Origin: Caballeronia sp. TF1N1
Lineage (GTDB): Bacteria; Pseudomonadota; Gammaproteobacteria; Burkholderiales; Burkholderiaceae
Direction: 5' to 3'
DNA: 64,000 nucleotides
Assembly: GCF_022878925.1 (NCBI RefSeq)
Contig: NZ_CP084626.1
Span: 1,178,001-1,242,000 of the forward strand
A program made the translations under genes and the position numbers. This document shows, piece after piece, positions 1-9,877 of the stretch (within the stretch, counting starts at the first letter, position 1; each line of letters begins with the position of its first letter). Under the pieces are notes generated by a model, which saw only the letters and a program-made list of their open reading frames with translations, did no database searches and was not told the origin of the DNA.

Positions 1-554
1 GGTGCGGATCTGCTCGCCCGCGAGTTGCGGAAACACGAGCGCGCTCACGGCGCCCGCGCACACGATGCCGAGCGACACTTCGCCCACCCGCGTCAGGGCC
101 GACAGATACGCGCCATCCGGATGCTGCGCCGCCGGTATGCCGATCAGCGCCGCCGTGTATCCCGCAAGCACGAAGCCATACGAGCGGAAGTTGCGATTGC
201 GCGCCGCGCCCGCCGTGCAGATGCCGACCCAGAGCGCCGTCGCCGAGAGAAACAGCACCGGCTGCTGCGAGAACAGGCTGATGAATGCGAGCATGACGAC
301 GAGACCGACCATCGTGCCGCAGAAACGGTAGAAGCTCTTCGCGAGCACCATGCCGCTTTGCGGCTGCATCACGACGAAGACCGTAGTCATCGCGGTGCGC
401 GGCTGCTGCATGTCGAGCCGCATGGCGATCCATAGCGCGATCAGCGCCGCCAGCACCGCCTTGAAGATGTAGATCCACGCGAGGCCGTCGGTGCGCGCCC
501 AATCCGCGAAGGCGTTCACGAGCGATGCGCGCTTGTCGATGAGAACAGTGGCCA
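1..554 (-). CDS. FUSC family inner-membrane transporter (N-terminal part)
   Basis: The reading frame starts at the ATG at 552-554 and runs off the left edge, so only about 184 N-terminal residues are visible. A short soluble N-terminus (MATVLIDKRASLVNAF) is followed by several hydrophobic segments in the pattern of fusaric-acid-resistance/AaeB-type proteins, including the MQPRTAM-like stretch after the first membrane segment. Such proteins export aromatic or weak organic acids across the inner membrane, usually with a membrane-fusion protein and an outer-membrane channel. Its start lies 12 bases after the stop of the upstream outer-membrane channel gene, so the two are surely one transcript. 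The family is clear; the substrate is not readable. Confidence 0.88.
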
Positions 555-566
555 TGAACGTTCTCC

Positions 567-2096
567 TCACTTCACCGAGGACGACGCGCCGAGCGACGAA
601 CCGAACGGGCCGATATGCTTCGCGGGCGCGAGCGCCGTTTCTTGCGGACCATTCGAAGGATCGTCGATACCGCCGCCGAGCGCGGAGGTGAGCGTTGCAT
701 AGGCTGCGAGCCGTTGCGCCCGCACGCGTGCTTCGCCGTCCTGCGCGCGCAGCAATTGCGCTTGCGCGATCAGCACGTTGACGTAATCGGTCAGGCCGCG
801 CTTATAACCGGCGTTGGCGAGGTCGTAGTTCTTGCGTGCGGCGGCGACCGAGCGCCCCGACGCTTCCAGCTGCGTGTCGAGCGAACGCACGCGCACGACT
901 TGATCGGCGATGTCCTTTAGCGCGGCGACGAGCGCCGCGTTGTAGTGATCGACGGCCACGTAGTATTGCGCCGATACCGCGCCGAGTTGCGAGCGCAGCC
1001 GTCCGCCTTCGAAGATAGGCAACGACAGCGCCGGGCCGAATGTATAACCCGTCGCCTTGCTCGTGAGGAAACTGAGCAGCGCGCCGCCCGCGAAAGTCTG
1101 CGTGAGCGACGCCGCGAGATTGATGTTCGGATAGAACTCGGCCTTCGCGACATCGATACCGCGCGCTTGCGCCGCCACCATCCAGCGCGCCGCGACGATA
1201 TCGGGCCGATGACCCACAAGTTTGGCGGGCAGCGACGAGGGCAAGGGCAGCGGCGTCGCGAGCGCGAGCGTGGGACGCGTGAGCGCATCGCCCGCGCCGG
1301 GACCTTCGCCTGCAAGCGCGGCGAGCTGATGGCGCGCGAGCTCAATCTCTTCCTGATAGATATCGACCTGACGCTCGTACTCGGGCAACGGCGTTTCGGC
1401 CTGACTCACTTCGAGCTGTGTGCCGATGCCGCCTTTCAAACGCCGCTCTGCGAGATCCGCGATGCGCTGCTGCTGCGCGAGCGTCTGTTGCGCGATATCG
1501 AGCAGCGCGAACGCCTGCGAAAAGCCGATGTAGGCGCGCACCACGTTGGTTTCGAGTTCGAGCTGGGCGGCGCGGGCATCGGCGGCGCGCACGTGGGCGA
1601 CATCGAGCGCGCGTTCGGCGGCGTTATCGTCGCGGCCCCAGAGATCGAGGTCATAGGAGAGCGAAAGGCCGGCGGTGTCGTCCCACGTAGTCGTGCCGCC
1701 GTAGTAGCCGGGGCCGTAGAAGTCGTTCTCCGGCCAGTGCTTGCGTTGCAGGCTCATCGCGCCATCGACGTGCGGCAAAAGCGCCGAGCGCGCCACGCCG
1801 GCTTCCTCGCGCGCCTCGCGAACGCGTGCGGCGGCCATCGCCAGTGTCGGGTTGCCGCCGGTTGCGCGGGTAATCCAGGCATCGAGCTGCGGATCGCGAT
1901 ACGAGCGCCACCATTCCTGGCCGGGCCACGCGGCGTCCGCATTGGCGGCGCGAATGGCGTTGCCGACATCGAGCGTTGCCGGGTCTTTCAGCGGATCCTG
2001 CGGCGTGACCTTGCCCGTACTTGCGCATCCGGCGATTATTAAAAATGCCGTAAGAACCGCGGCATAAGCGGCGTGACTGAACGACCGGCTCCGCAC
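567..2096 (-). CDS. NodT-type outer-membrane efflux lipoprotein
   Basis: This 509-residue protein has a signal peptide ending in a lipobox (I-A-G-C, Cys24), then two repeated outer-membrane efflux domains with long heptad-rich helices, as in OprM/NodT channel proteins. It would form the trimeric channel of a tripartite exporter. The FUSC transporter follows 12 bases downstream, and a LysR regulator is divergent upstream, which is the usual layout of an inducible aromatic-acid or drug efflux operon. A membrane-fusion (HlyD) gene is expected beyond the left edge but is not visible. Confidence 0.92.
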   Translation of the reverse strand: MRSRSFSHAAYAAVLTAFLIIAGCASTGKVTPQDPLKDPATLDVGNAIRAANADAAWPGQEWWRSYRDPQLDAWITRATGGNPTLAMAAARVREAREEAGVARSALLPHVDGAMSLQRKHWPENDFYGPGYYGGTTTWDDTAGLSLSYDLDLWGRDDNAAERALDVAHVRAADARAAQLELETNVVRAYIGFSQAFALLDIAQQTLAQQQRIADLAERRLKGGIGTQLEVSQAETPLPEYERQVDIYQEEIELARHQLAALAGEGPGAGDALTRPTLALATPLPLPSSLPAKLVGHRPDIVAARWMVAAQARGIDVAKAEFYPNINLAASLTQTFAGGALLSFLTSKATGYTFGPALSLPIFEGGRLRSQLGAVSAQYYVAVDHYNAALVAALKDIADQVVRVRSLDTQLEASGRSVAAARKNYDLANAGYKRGLTDYVNVLIAQAQLLRAQDGEARVRAQRLAAYATLTSALGGGIDDPSNGPQETALAPAKHIGPFGSSLGASSSVK

Positions 2097-2194
2097 GATT
2101 CCCTCCCAAAATTGAATAGAATTTGAGAGTGAATTATATTTTTGCAGGGATTGTCGAATAACTAGTAACGATGTAAAGCATTCTTACTGAGATT

Positions 2195-2205
2195 GCGATA
2201 ATCGC
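2195..2205. promoter_or_regulatory. Perfect 11-bp palindrome, candidate LysR operator
   Basis: GCGATAATCGC is a perfect inverted repeat (GCGAT-A-ATCGC) flanked by TT and TTT in the AT-rich gap between the divergent efflux operon and the LysR gene. It lies 58 bases before the LysR start, where LysR proteins usually bind a dyad and control both directions. The assignment to this regulator is inferred from position only. Confidence 0.4.
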
Positions 2206-2262
2206 TTTTACTGGTCGTGTAACAATTCGGTCTACATAAACGCCGATATACGGGAAAGCGTC

Positions 2263-3201
2263 ATGGATACGCTCCAAAACATGCGCGTGTTCGCGCGCGT
2301 CGTCGAGGCGGGCAGTTTCACCGCCGCCGCGCAGCATCTCAATACGACCACCGCCTACGCGTCGCGCGCCGTGTCCGACCTCGAAGCGCATCTGCGCACG
2401 CGGCTGCTCAATCGCACGACGCGCCGAATCGCGCTAACCGAGGCGGGCGAGCGCTACTTGCAACGCTGCGAGCAAATTCTCGCTTACGTCGATCAGGCCG
2501 AAGCCGAAGCCAGCGACGCCCACGCGCGTCCGGCCGGCAAACTCAAGGTGCATTCGATGACGAGCTTCGGCGTGCACTATGTCGTGCCGATGATCTCGCG
2601 CTATCAGCAGCGTCATCCGTCCGTGCAGGTCGAGCTGACTTTGGCGCAACGCGTGCCGGATCTACTGGACGAGGGTTACGACGTGTCGGTGGTGCTGGCT
2701 TCTGAGTTGCCGGATTCCGCATTGGTGTCGGCGCGGCTCGGCACGGTGTTCAGCATTGCATGTGCGTCACCGGCGTATATCGAGAAGCACGGCACGCCGC
2801 ATGTGTTGTCCGACCTGGTGCGCCACACCTGTCTGCAATTGATGACGCCCGTGTTTCCGCCCGACCGCTGGGTCTTCGACGGTCCGAACGGGCAGGAAAC
2901 GGTCAGTCTCGGCGCTTCGCCCTTCACGGTGAACGTGGCCGACGCCATGGTGACGGCGATCCGGGAAAACATGGGCATCGGCGTATTGCCGACGTCCTCC
3001 GCGCTGCCCGCCTTGCGCGCGGGCACTTTGGTGCGTGTGCTGCCGCAATACACGATGCAGGAACTGACGGTCTACGCCCTGTATCCGTCGCGCCAGTATC
3101 TGGACGCCAAGATCCGCACGTGGGTGGAGTTTCTGCGCGAGGCGCTGCCCGACACGCTCGCCGCCGATTCCGAGTCGCTCAAGGAGTTCGTAGTAGGCTG
3201 A
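2263..3201 (+). CDS. LysR family transcriptional regulator
   Basis: This 312-residue protein has an N-terminal winged helix-turn-helix (about residues 1-60, starting MDTLQNMRVFARVVEAGSF) followed by a LysR substrate-binding domain. It resembles the large group of single-gene LysR regulators that control a divergent neighbour. Here that neighbour is the efflux lipoprotein/FUSC operon, so it probably senses an aromatic or phenolic efflux substrate. The start is the first ATG before the helix-turn-helix. The ligand is unknown. Confidence 0.9.
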   Translation: MDTLQNMRVFARVVEAGSFTAAAQHLNTTTAYASRAVSDLEAHLRTRLLNRTTRRIALTEAGERYLQRCEQILAYVDQAEAEASDAHARPAGKLKVHSMTSFGVHYVVPMISRYQQRHPSVQVELTLAQRVPDLLDEGYDVSVVLASELPDSALVSARLGTVFSIACASPAYIEKHGTPHVLSDLVRHTCLQLMTPVFPPDRWVFDGPNGQETVSLGASPFTVNVADAMVTAIRENMGIGVLPTSSALPALRAGTLVRVLPQYTMQELTVYALYPSRQYLDAKIRTWVEFLREALPDTLAADSESLKEFVVG

Positions 3202-3351
3202 ATATGCTTGCCGTCAGTGCTGTCGGCTCCGACGCGCTGACCGAAGTCCGGTTACGAAATAAGCTGCGGCGCAACACTTGCTTACTCCTGATTCACCCGC
3301 ATTTGCTACTGTCTGTCCACGTTCACTGCATTTATCTTGGGGACTCGTCTG

Positions 3352-3516
3352 ATGAGCACGCCACTTATGTTCGCTCTTGCCGCGCTTGTGTCGTTGATCG
3401 CCGTTCCGGCGTCGCGCGAGCTTTTCAATGCCATGCGTGCCCAGTCGGAAGAAGAGGCAAGAAAGCGCCTGATCCCGATTCGCGTCGAAAGCAACCGCGA
3501 CCGGCGCACCCGCTGA
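3352..3516 (+). CDS. Small putative single-span membrane protein, 54 aa
   Basis: An ATG preceded by TTGGGGA opens a 54-codon frame ending TGA just before the convergent SRAP gene. Residues 1-20 (MSTPLMFALAALVSLIAVPA) form one hydrophobic segment; the rest is charged, with a run of Glu, Arg and Lys typical of a cytoplasmic tail. I do not recognise a family. The frame has the GC-rich third positions of its neighbours and no competing gene on the other strand. It could be a real small membrane protein or a chance frame. Confidence 0.45.
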   Translation: MSTPLMFALAALVSLIAVPASRELFNAMRAQSEEEARKRLIPIRVESNRDRRTR

Positions 3517-3518
3517 AT

Positions 3519-4244
3519 CTAAAAAAGCGCTTCCAGCGGCTCGATGAGCCGCGCTTCGTCCGTGGTGGCGCGGTTCACATCGGTTGAAACGCGGTGCCAG
3601 ACGAAGTGCGAAGCCGGCACGCCGTCGGACTTCACGAGCCGCGCCAAATCTTCCGCTGATGCGTCCGGGTCCAGCCAGCGCCGAGCCGTGGCTGCGGAAA
3701 AAACCAGCGGGCGGCGGTCGTGGACGTCGACGAGGCCTTCGTCGGCTGCTGCCGTGACGATCACGAAGCCCGCGCCGGGCTGCGCGGTGTCCTCCTCGCG
3801 CATGATGCTCGTGAGCGCGGCGAGGAACATGGGCTCACCGTCGGCGCGTCGAATGTAATACGGTTGCTTGAAGGGCTTCGCGGCGGCGGGGTTTGTCGCC
3901 AATTCGCCCGGACGCGGCTCGATTCGCCATTCGAACCAGCCATCCGCCGGCACCAGAATGCGCGCTTTTTTCCACAGATTGCGAAAATAGGCACTGGTCG
4001 ACGCCGTCTCGACGCGCGCGTTGATGGTCTGCGGCAACTTCTTTTGTATCGCCCACGGCGGGCAATATCCCCAATGCACGGCGCGAATCGATTCGTCGGG
4101 ATAGACGGCGAGCGGATGCGTGCCCGGCGACAGGTTATAGCCGGGCCGCCGGTCGGCGGCATCGACGAGTACGAACGGGTTCTTCAGATGCAGACGTTGC
4201 GCGTAATGCATCGGCAGTCGGTACTGGCTGATTCGGCCGCACAT
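3519..4244 (-). CDS. yedK: SOS response-associated peptidase (SRAP/HMCES family)
   Basis: This 241-residue protein begins MCGR, leaving Cys2 as the N-terminal catalytic residue after methionine removal. Asn75 (in NARVET) and Glu105 (in GWFEWR) fall at the numbers known for E. coli YedK, and His175 lies in a VHDRRP motif. SRAP proteins form a thiazolidine DNA-protein crosslink at abasic sites in single-stranded DNA and so protect the fork. The gene is last in a run with the phosphoesterase and flavoprotein genes, with a 30-base gap, so it may be cotranscribed with them. Confidence 0.93.
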   Translation of the reverse strand: MCGRISQYRLPMHYAQRLHLKNPFVLVDAADRRPGYNLSPGTHPLAVYPDESIRAVHWGYCPPWAIQKKLPQTINARVETASTSAYFRNLWKKARILVPADGWFEWRIEPRPGELATNPAAAKPFKQPYYIRRADGEPMFLAALTSIMREEDTAQPGAGFVIVTAAADEGLVDVHDRRPLVFSAATARRWLDPDASAEDLARLVKSDGVPASHFVWHRVSTDVNRATTDEARLIEPLEALF

Positions 4245-4274
4245 GGCTTGGCTCCCGTTATTCGCGTTGCTCCG

Positions 4275-5078
4275 TCAGATTTCGACGACCTTGTCCCAGG
4301 CGAACTGTTCGTTTTCCCAGCGCCCGGAGCGACGGTCGAAGTAGCCGCGCGGATTGCAGACCACGCGCGTCCCATTCGCCGTGTAGTCGAACGAGGTATG
4401 CGTGTGGCCGTGAATCCAAAGCGCGGCGGGCGTGCGGGCGAGCGTCGGCAGATGATTGACGAAGCCCGCCGACACGATATCCGTCGCGTACCGCTCGGAC
4501 AGACTTTCGCGCAACGGCGCGTGATGCGTGACGACGATCGTCTGGCCCGCGAACGGTCTGGCCAATTCGTTTTCGAGCCATGCGCGCGCTTGCTCGTGCA
4601 GCGCGAGGGAATCTTCCGGCGCGAACGCGCGGGGTTCGCCGTCTTGCTCCGGCCACGCGAGCTGGATCAGCCCTCGATAATCCAGCATGACCTTGATGCA
4701 CGCTTCCTGCGCGCGGCCGATTTCTTCGTCGCTCGACCCGAACAGCGCGAAGTCGGTCCAGAGCGTCGTGCCGAGAACGCGCCACGCGCCGCGCCGGTCG
4801 ACGAGCGCCGCGTTGTTCAGGTAATGCACGTTGTCCACGCTTTGCGCCGCGTCGAGCATGGCGACTTCCATCGCGCCGAATTCGGCGTCGTAGTACTCGT
4901 GATTGCCCGGCACATAGACGATAGGCACATCCGAACCGAAATTCTCCACCGCCCAACGCACGCCTTCAGCGTGATTGTGAATATCGCCCGCCAGCACGAC
5001 GAGATCGGCTTCGGCATAAGGAATCGCGAGCGGCTCGTCGTTTTCCAGATGCAGGTCCGACAGCACGCGTATCTTCAT
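4275..5078 (-). CDS. Calcineurin-like metallophosphoesterase
   Basis: The 267-residue protein shows all metal-binding blocks of the calcineurin-like fold: SDLHLE near the N-terminus, GDIHNH around residue 33, PGNHEYYD around residue 58, VTHHAP around residue 180 and HGHTHT around residue 222. It should be a dinuclear-metal phosphoesterase; the substrate is not readable. Its ATG overlaps the stop of the upstream flavoprotein gene (ATGA), which indicates translational coupling. Confidence 0.9.
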   Translation of the reverse strand: MKIRVLSDLHLENDEPLAIPYAEADLVVLAGDIHNHAEGVRWAVENFGSDVPIVYVPGNHEYYDAEFGAMEVAMLDAAQSVDNVHYLNNAALVDRRGAWRVLGTTLWTDFALFGSSDEEIGRAQEACIKVMLDYRGLIQLAWPEQDGEPRAFAPEDSLALHEQARAWLENELARPFAGQTIVVTHHAPLRESLSERYATDIVSAGFVNHLPTLARTPAALWIHGHTHTSFDYTANGTRVVCNPRGYFDRRSGRWENEQFAWDKVVEI

Positions 5079-6535
5079 GCGATGTTCTCCTTCCGTGTCT
5101 CGGCTTGCGCCCAGCGTACGACCTTGCCCGGATTCATGCGATTCTCGGGATCGAGCGCGGCCTTGATGCTTTGCATGAGGCGCACCTCGACGGCCGATTT
5201 ATAGTGCATCGCTTCGTCCACCTTCAGTTGCCCGAGACCGTGCTCCGCGCTGATACTGCCGCGATGCGCATGCACCTGGTCGTAGACAAGTGCGTTGATC
5301 GGCGTCTGGAACGCTTCGAGAAATTGCTTCTGATCGACGCCTTCGGGCGCCTGCACGTTGTAATGCAGATTGCCGTCGCCAAGATGTCCGAAGGTCACCA
5401 TGCGCGCGCCGGGCGTGGCTCGAGCGATGATCGCGTCGGTTTCCTCGATAAAGCGGCCGATGCTCGAGATCGGCACCGCAATGTCATGTTTGATGTTCAG
5501 CCCTTCCTCCGCCTGCGCGAGCGGGATATGCTCGCGCAAATCCCAGAATGCCTGCGACTGCGCGAGGCTTTCCGCGACCACGGCATCTTCGACGATACCT
5601 TCTTCCATAGCCTGTTCCATTAGCCTTTCGAACAGCGCGCGGGCGTGTTCGTCACTTTCACTGTCGGAGAGTTCGAGCAGCACGGTTTGCGCGTGCGGTT
5701 CGCCGAACGGATAACGCAGTTGCGGAAAATGCCGGCCGACGAGGCGCATCGAGAAGTCGGACATGAGCTCGAAGCCGGTCAAGAGCGCACCTGCGTGACG
5801 TTGCGCCATTGCCAGGAAATCGAGTGCGGCGTGCGGCGAGGCTAGACCCGCGAGCGCCGTCACGCGCGCGACCGGCGCGGGATGCAGTTTCATCACCGCC
5901 GCCGTGATGATTCCGAGCGTGCCTTCCGCGCCGATGTACAGATCGCGCAGATCGTAGCCGGTGTTGTCCTTGCGCAAGCCGCGCAGGCCGTCCCAAATAT
6001 CGCCTTGCGGCGTCACGACTTCGAGGCCCAGGCACAACTCGCGCGTGTTGCCGTAACGCAGAACGCCCGTGCCGCCCGCGTTGGTCGAGAGGTTGCCGCC
6101 GATCGTGCAACTGCCTTCGGCCGCGAGACTCAGCGCGAAGAGACGTTGTGCGCTTTTGGCGCGCGCCTGGACTTCGGCGAGCACGACGCCTGCTTCGACG
6201 GTAATGGTGTTGTTATGCGGATCGATACCGCGAATGCGGTTCAGGCGGCGCAGGCTCAACACCGCTTGCGCGCCGCTCTCGTCGGGGGTTGCGCCGCCCG
6301 CGAGTCCCGTGTTGCCGCCTTGCGGCACGATGGCCACGCCGTGTTCATGCGCGAGTCTGACGACGGCGGCGACTTCCGCGGTATCGGCGGGAAGCAGCAC
6401 GGCGCACGCATTGCCGCGATAGCGCTTGCGCCAGTCGACGAGAAACGGCTCGGTGTCGTGATCGTGCGTGAGAACGTGGGACGCGCCGAGCAGTTCGGTG
6501 CAGGCGGCGATGAACAGGGCGTGAGAGGCAGTCAT
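5075..6535 (-). CDS. FAD-linked oxidase, D-2-hydroxyacid dehydrogenase type
   Basis: From the ATG at 6533-6535 the product has 486 residues. An N-terminal PP-loop FAD-binding domain (VPQGGNTGLAGG around residue 75) is followed by the C-terminal vanillyl-alcohol-oxidase/GlcD-type domain with the HLGDGNLHYNV motif and the closing SAEHGLGQLK. This is the architecture of D-lactate and D-2-hydroxyglutarate dehydrogenases, which pass electrons to quinone or ETF. An open frame extends 27 codons further upstream, but family members begin near the chosen ATG. No strong ribosome site is visible for either start. The exact substrate is not resolved. Confidence 0.88.
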   Translation of the reverse strand: MTASHALFIAACTELLGASHVLTHDHDTEPFLVDWRKRYRGNACAVLLPADTAEVAAVVRLAHEHGVAIVPQGGNTGLAGGATPDESGAQAVLSLRRLNRIRGIDPHNNTITVEAGVVLAEVQARAKSAQRLFALSLAAEGSCTIGGNLSTNAGGTGVLRYGNTRELCLGLEVVTPQGDIWDGLRGLRKDNTGYDLRDLYIGAEGTLGIITAAVMKLHPAPVARVTALAGLASPHAALDFLAMAQRHAGALLTGFELMSDFSMRLVGRHFPQLRYPFGEPHAQTVLLELSDSESDEHARALFERLMEQAMEEGIVEDAVVAESLAQSQAFWDLREHIPLAQAEEGLNIKHDIAVPISSIGRFIEETDAIIARATPGARMVTFGHLGDGNLHYNVQAPEGVDQKQFLEAFQTPINALVYDQVHAHRGSISAEHGLGQLKVDEAMHYKSAVEVRLMQSIKAALDPENRMNPGKVVRWAQAETRKENIA

Positions 6536-6682
6536 GGATGAGGGCAGATTGGACCGTGTAGCGTAGTCGACAGTATCGCGCAGCGGGGCGCGGCTTGCGC
6601 CTCGGCCGAATGGCATAGGCCGCGCGCAGCGTTTCGATCCGTGCTAAAAAGCATCACGTCCGTATGGAAAAAAGCGAACGAT

Positions 6683-7069
6683 TCAGCGTTTTCTTGCACG
6701 CGCCGCACGTTTGAAGGGGGCGACGAAGCCGAGCGCGCAGACGAAGAATGCGAACGCAAGCAAAGTTTCGAGCCAGGCGAGGCGCGCGGAGAGGCCGGTA
6801 TCGGTCATGCCGCGCACGATGCCTTCGGCGAAGTAGAGCAAAACGAGCATCGAAGCCCATTGCAAGGTATAGACGTTGCGCTTGATGACACCGGGCAGCG
6901 CGCATGCAAGTGGCAGTGCTTTCAACGCGAGTACCCATGCGCCGGGACGCAGCGGCGCGAGCCACAGCTCCCAGAGAAGCGAGAGCACGATGAGCGCGGC
7001 AAGACTCGTCAGCGCACCGATGGCAAGCGGCGCGTTCATTCGCGGCTCGGTCAATGAAGGTGCGGTCAT
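6683..7069 (-). CDS. DUF2069 membrane protein
   Basis: The protein has about 128 residues and four hydrophobic segments, ending in a basic tail (KRAARARKR). The segment ALPGVIKRNVYTLQWASML with a following YFAEG motif is characteristic of the DUF2069 family, whose function is unknown. It is downstream of wrbA in the same direction, a pairing common in beta-proteobacteria. The frame also opens at a TTG seven codons upstream; the ATG at 7069 is preferred, though its ribosome site is weak. Confidence 0.82.
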   Translation of the reverse strand: MTAPSLTEPRMNAPLAIGALTSLAALIVLSLLWELWLAPLRPGAWVLALKALPLACALPGVIKRNVYTLQWASMLVLLYFAEGIVRGMTDTGLSARLAWLETLLAFAFFVCALGFVAPFKRAARARKR

Positions 7070-7075
7070 GGCGGG

Positions 7076-7720
<645 letters not shown>

Positions 7721-7800
7721 TTAGTGAACGGCTATTATAGGGATTAGCCTGTTTTTAGGGGCGCGCAGGGCAATAGCCTCACGCGGCCTCGCTTGGGAGA

Positions 7801-9114
7801 ATGCGTTTGCGGCACGTTTTCATCGATCTCGCGGCAGTCAAGCGTCTCGCCGGTTTCGTCGCGCGGCGTCTTGGCGAGGATCGCGTCGCGCAGGTGGCGG
7901 GCAGTCTCACGTTCACGAGCGTGCTGTCCGTCGTTCCGCTCGCAACCGTCGCGTTCGCGCTCTTCACCGCGTTTCCCATTTTCGGTTCGTTCCAGTCGTC
8001 GTTGCAGGACTTCCTGGCGGCGCACCTGATGCCGACGCAGATCAACACGCAGATCTTCAATTATCTGAACCAGTTTGCCGCGAAAGCGAAGGGCCTGACC
8101 ACGGTCGGCCTCATTATCCTGTTCGTCACCTCGGTGATGACCATGATGACGATCGAATCGGCGCTCAACGTCATCTGGCGCGTGAAGAAGGCGCGCCCGT
8201 TCGCGCAACGCGTCATGGTCTATTGGGCCATCATTACACTCGGGCCTATTCTCTTCGGCTGCAGTCTTTCCATCTCGTCCTACGTGTTCGCGCATTCGAT
8301 CGCGTTCGCGGGGTCGCACAATCTCATGCCGCCTATCGTCGAATGGGCGCTCACGGGCGTTTCGTTGCCGCTCACGGTGTTCGCCTTCACCATCATTTAC
8401 GTGTTCATGCCGAACTGCAAGGTCGAATGGCGCGATGCCGTCATCGGCGGGCTGATCGCGGCGGTGGCGTTCGAACTGGGCAAGCGCGGCTTCGGCTACT
8501 ACGTGCGGCGTATTCCGACTTACACCGCCGTGTATGGCGCGTTCGCCGCGCTGCCGGTGTTCTTGCTGTGGGTTTATCTCTGCTGGATGATCGCGCTCGT
8601 CGGTGCAATGGTGACGTCCGCGTTGCCGGCCATTCGCATCGGGCAATATCATCGGCGCGAGTTTCCGGGCAGCGACTTGCTTTACGCGCTCGAAATACTC
8701 GCGCGACTCGTCGAATTGCGCGACGAAGGCAAGCCTGGCTACACGGCGATGGAACTCGCCAAGATGGCGCGTTGCGATCTGGATACCTCCACGCGCCTGA
8801 TCACGCGGCTCGATGCGCTCGGCTGGATCGGCCGGCTCGAAGACTCGAAGATGCCGCGTTTCGTGTTGATCGCCAACCCGGCGCACATCACCATGACCAT
8901 GCTGTTCGACCAGTTCGTGATCGACCGGGAGGAACTGGATTATCAATTGCGTCTCGATGCCACGCATCTCGATCGCACGGCGCTGATGGAAGCGCTCGAA
9001 AACGACAGGCTCGAAGCCACGCTCAACTCGCTCGTCGCGGCGCGCGCGGCTGCGCTCACGAACCCGCGCCTGCTCGAAACACCGCGTTCTTCCATGCCGC
9101 AACAACCGGCCTGA
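7801..9114 (+). CDS. YihY family inner-membrane protein (UPF0761)
   Basis: The 437-residue protein carries the YihY/virulence-factor-BrkB domain: RVAQVAGSLTFTSVLSVVP near the start, then about six membrane segments, including the conserved PTYTAVYGAFAALPVFLLW block around residue 245. The last 150 residues are soluble and look like a winged-helix region (ARLVELRDEGKPGYTAMELA). Early claims that this family is RNase BN are wrong; the function is unresolved. It is convergent with the DUF962 gene, whose stop lies 9 bases away. Confidence 0.9.
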   Translation: MRLRHVFIDLAAVKRLAGFVARRLGEDRVAQVAGSLTFTSVLSVVPLATVAFALFTAFPIFGSFQSSLQDFLAAHLMPTQINTQIFNYLNQFAAKAKGLTTVGLIILFVTSVMTMMTIESALNVIWRVKKARPFAQRVMVYWAIITLGPILFGCSLSISSYVFAHSIAFAGSHNLMPPIVEWALTGVSLPLTVFAFTIIYVFMPNCKVEWRDAVIGGLIAAVAFELGKRGFGYYVRRIPTYTAVYGAFAALPVFLLWVYLCWMIALVGAMVTSALPAIRIGQYHRREFPGSDLLYALEILARLVELRDEGKPGYTAMELAKMARCDLDTSTRLITRLDALGWIGRLEDSKMPRFVLIANPAHITMTMLFDQFVIDREELDYQLRLDATHLDRTALMEALENDRLEATLNSLVAARAAALTNPRLLETPRSSMPQQPA

Positions 9115-9123
9115 GTGCACGGT

Positions 9124-9444
9124 TCAGAGCGAGATCCTGCCGATGCAGATGTCCTTGAACATTACCCAGTCGCCCATCAGGCTATAGACCGGATGGCGAA
9201 AGGTGGCAGGGCGGTTCTTTTCGAAAAAGAAGTGGCCGATCCACGCAAAGCCGTAGCCGCAGATCACGGCGGCCGGCAGCCAGAGCCAGTCGCCGGTGGC
9301 GATGGCCATGGCAATGCAGCCGATCACGCCAAGTGAGCCTAAAAAGTGCAGCCTGCGCGATGTCAGATTGCGATGCTCGTCCAGATAGTACGGATAGAAC
9401 TCGGCGAAGTTCGCGAAGTGTTCTCCGTGTGTCGTCTGCGCCAT
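9124..9444 (-). CDS. DUF962/Mpo1-like membrane protein
   Basis: From the ATG at 9442-9444, which has an excellent ribosome site (GGGAGG, 6 bases away), the product has 106 residues. It contains the family signature FYPYYLDEHRNLTSRRLHFLG near the N-terminus, two hydrophobic segments and FEKNRPATFRHPVYSLMGDW. The family includes yeast Mpo1, an iron-dependent dioxygenase in 2-hydroxy fatty acid alpha-oxidation; the HExx-like His residues are present. The frame is open further upstream, but the ribosome site fixes the start. Confidence 0.88.
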   Translation of the reverse strand: MAQTTHGEHFANFAEFYPYYLDEHRNLTSRRLHFLGSLGVIGCIAMAIATGDWLWLPAAVICGYGFAWIGHFFFEKNRPATFRHPVYSLMGDWVMFKDICIGRISL

Positions 9445-9578
9445 GATCGCCTCCCGGTCGATGCGGTGCCTTCCACCTGACGAATGCGCCAGCAAGATTC
9501 ATTCTGCGACGGCGCGCGTGGTGGTGCAAGCGATGCAAGGCTTTGATGCGCGTGAGGCGTTCAACTATTGCAAACCAC

Positions 9579-9877
9579 GCGCTAACCGGATTTCCATGCA
9601 CTTCGGCGCCGAGACGAACGACGCGTCCGGTTACTCGGCTATCTGCGCAAAATCGTCACTCGGACCTAAAGCGCTTACCGCTTCCCCACACATTTCGGCG
9701 CCAAGACAAACGACGCGTCCGGTTCCTCGGCCATCAGCGCAGGATCATCCTCAATTCGAAAGCGCTTACCGTTCCCCCGCACACTTCAGCGCAAACGCAA
9801 ATAAAGTATCCAGCACGGCATCCGGTTGCTCGGCCATCAGCGCATGACCGCCGTCCAATTCGACCGCGCTCACCGTT
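9579..9877. repeat. Degenerate tandem copies of the 3' end of the hydrolase gene
   Basis: Three imperfect units of about 91 bases follow each other: 9599-9690, 9691-9781, and the coding end of the hydrolase gene from 9782 to about 9877. A piece of a fourth unit lies at 9579-9598. Each has the sequence around GACGCGTCCGG or GCATCCGG, then CTCGGCCATCAGCGCA-like and GCGCTTACCG blocks. Read on the minus strand, unit 9691-9781 encodes PALMAEEPDAS and APKCVGKR-stop, matching HALMAEQPDAV and ALKCAGER-stop of the gene. Unit 9599-9690 has decayed further and has an in-frame stop. Confidence 0.85.

Noticed and set aside
9579..9877. Regular repeats suggesting a CRISPR array.
   Set aside because: Units are about 91 bases, directly adjacent and encode the end of the neighbouring gene; there are no spacers and no cas genes.
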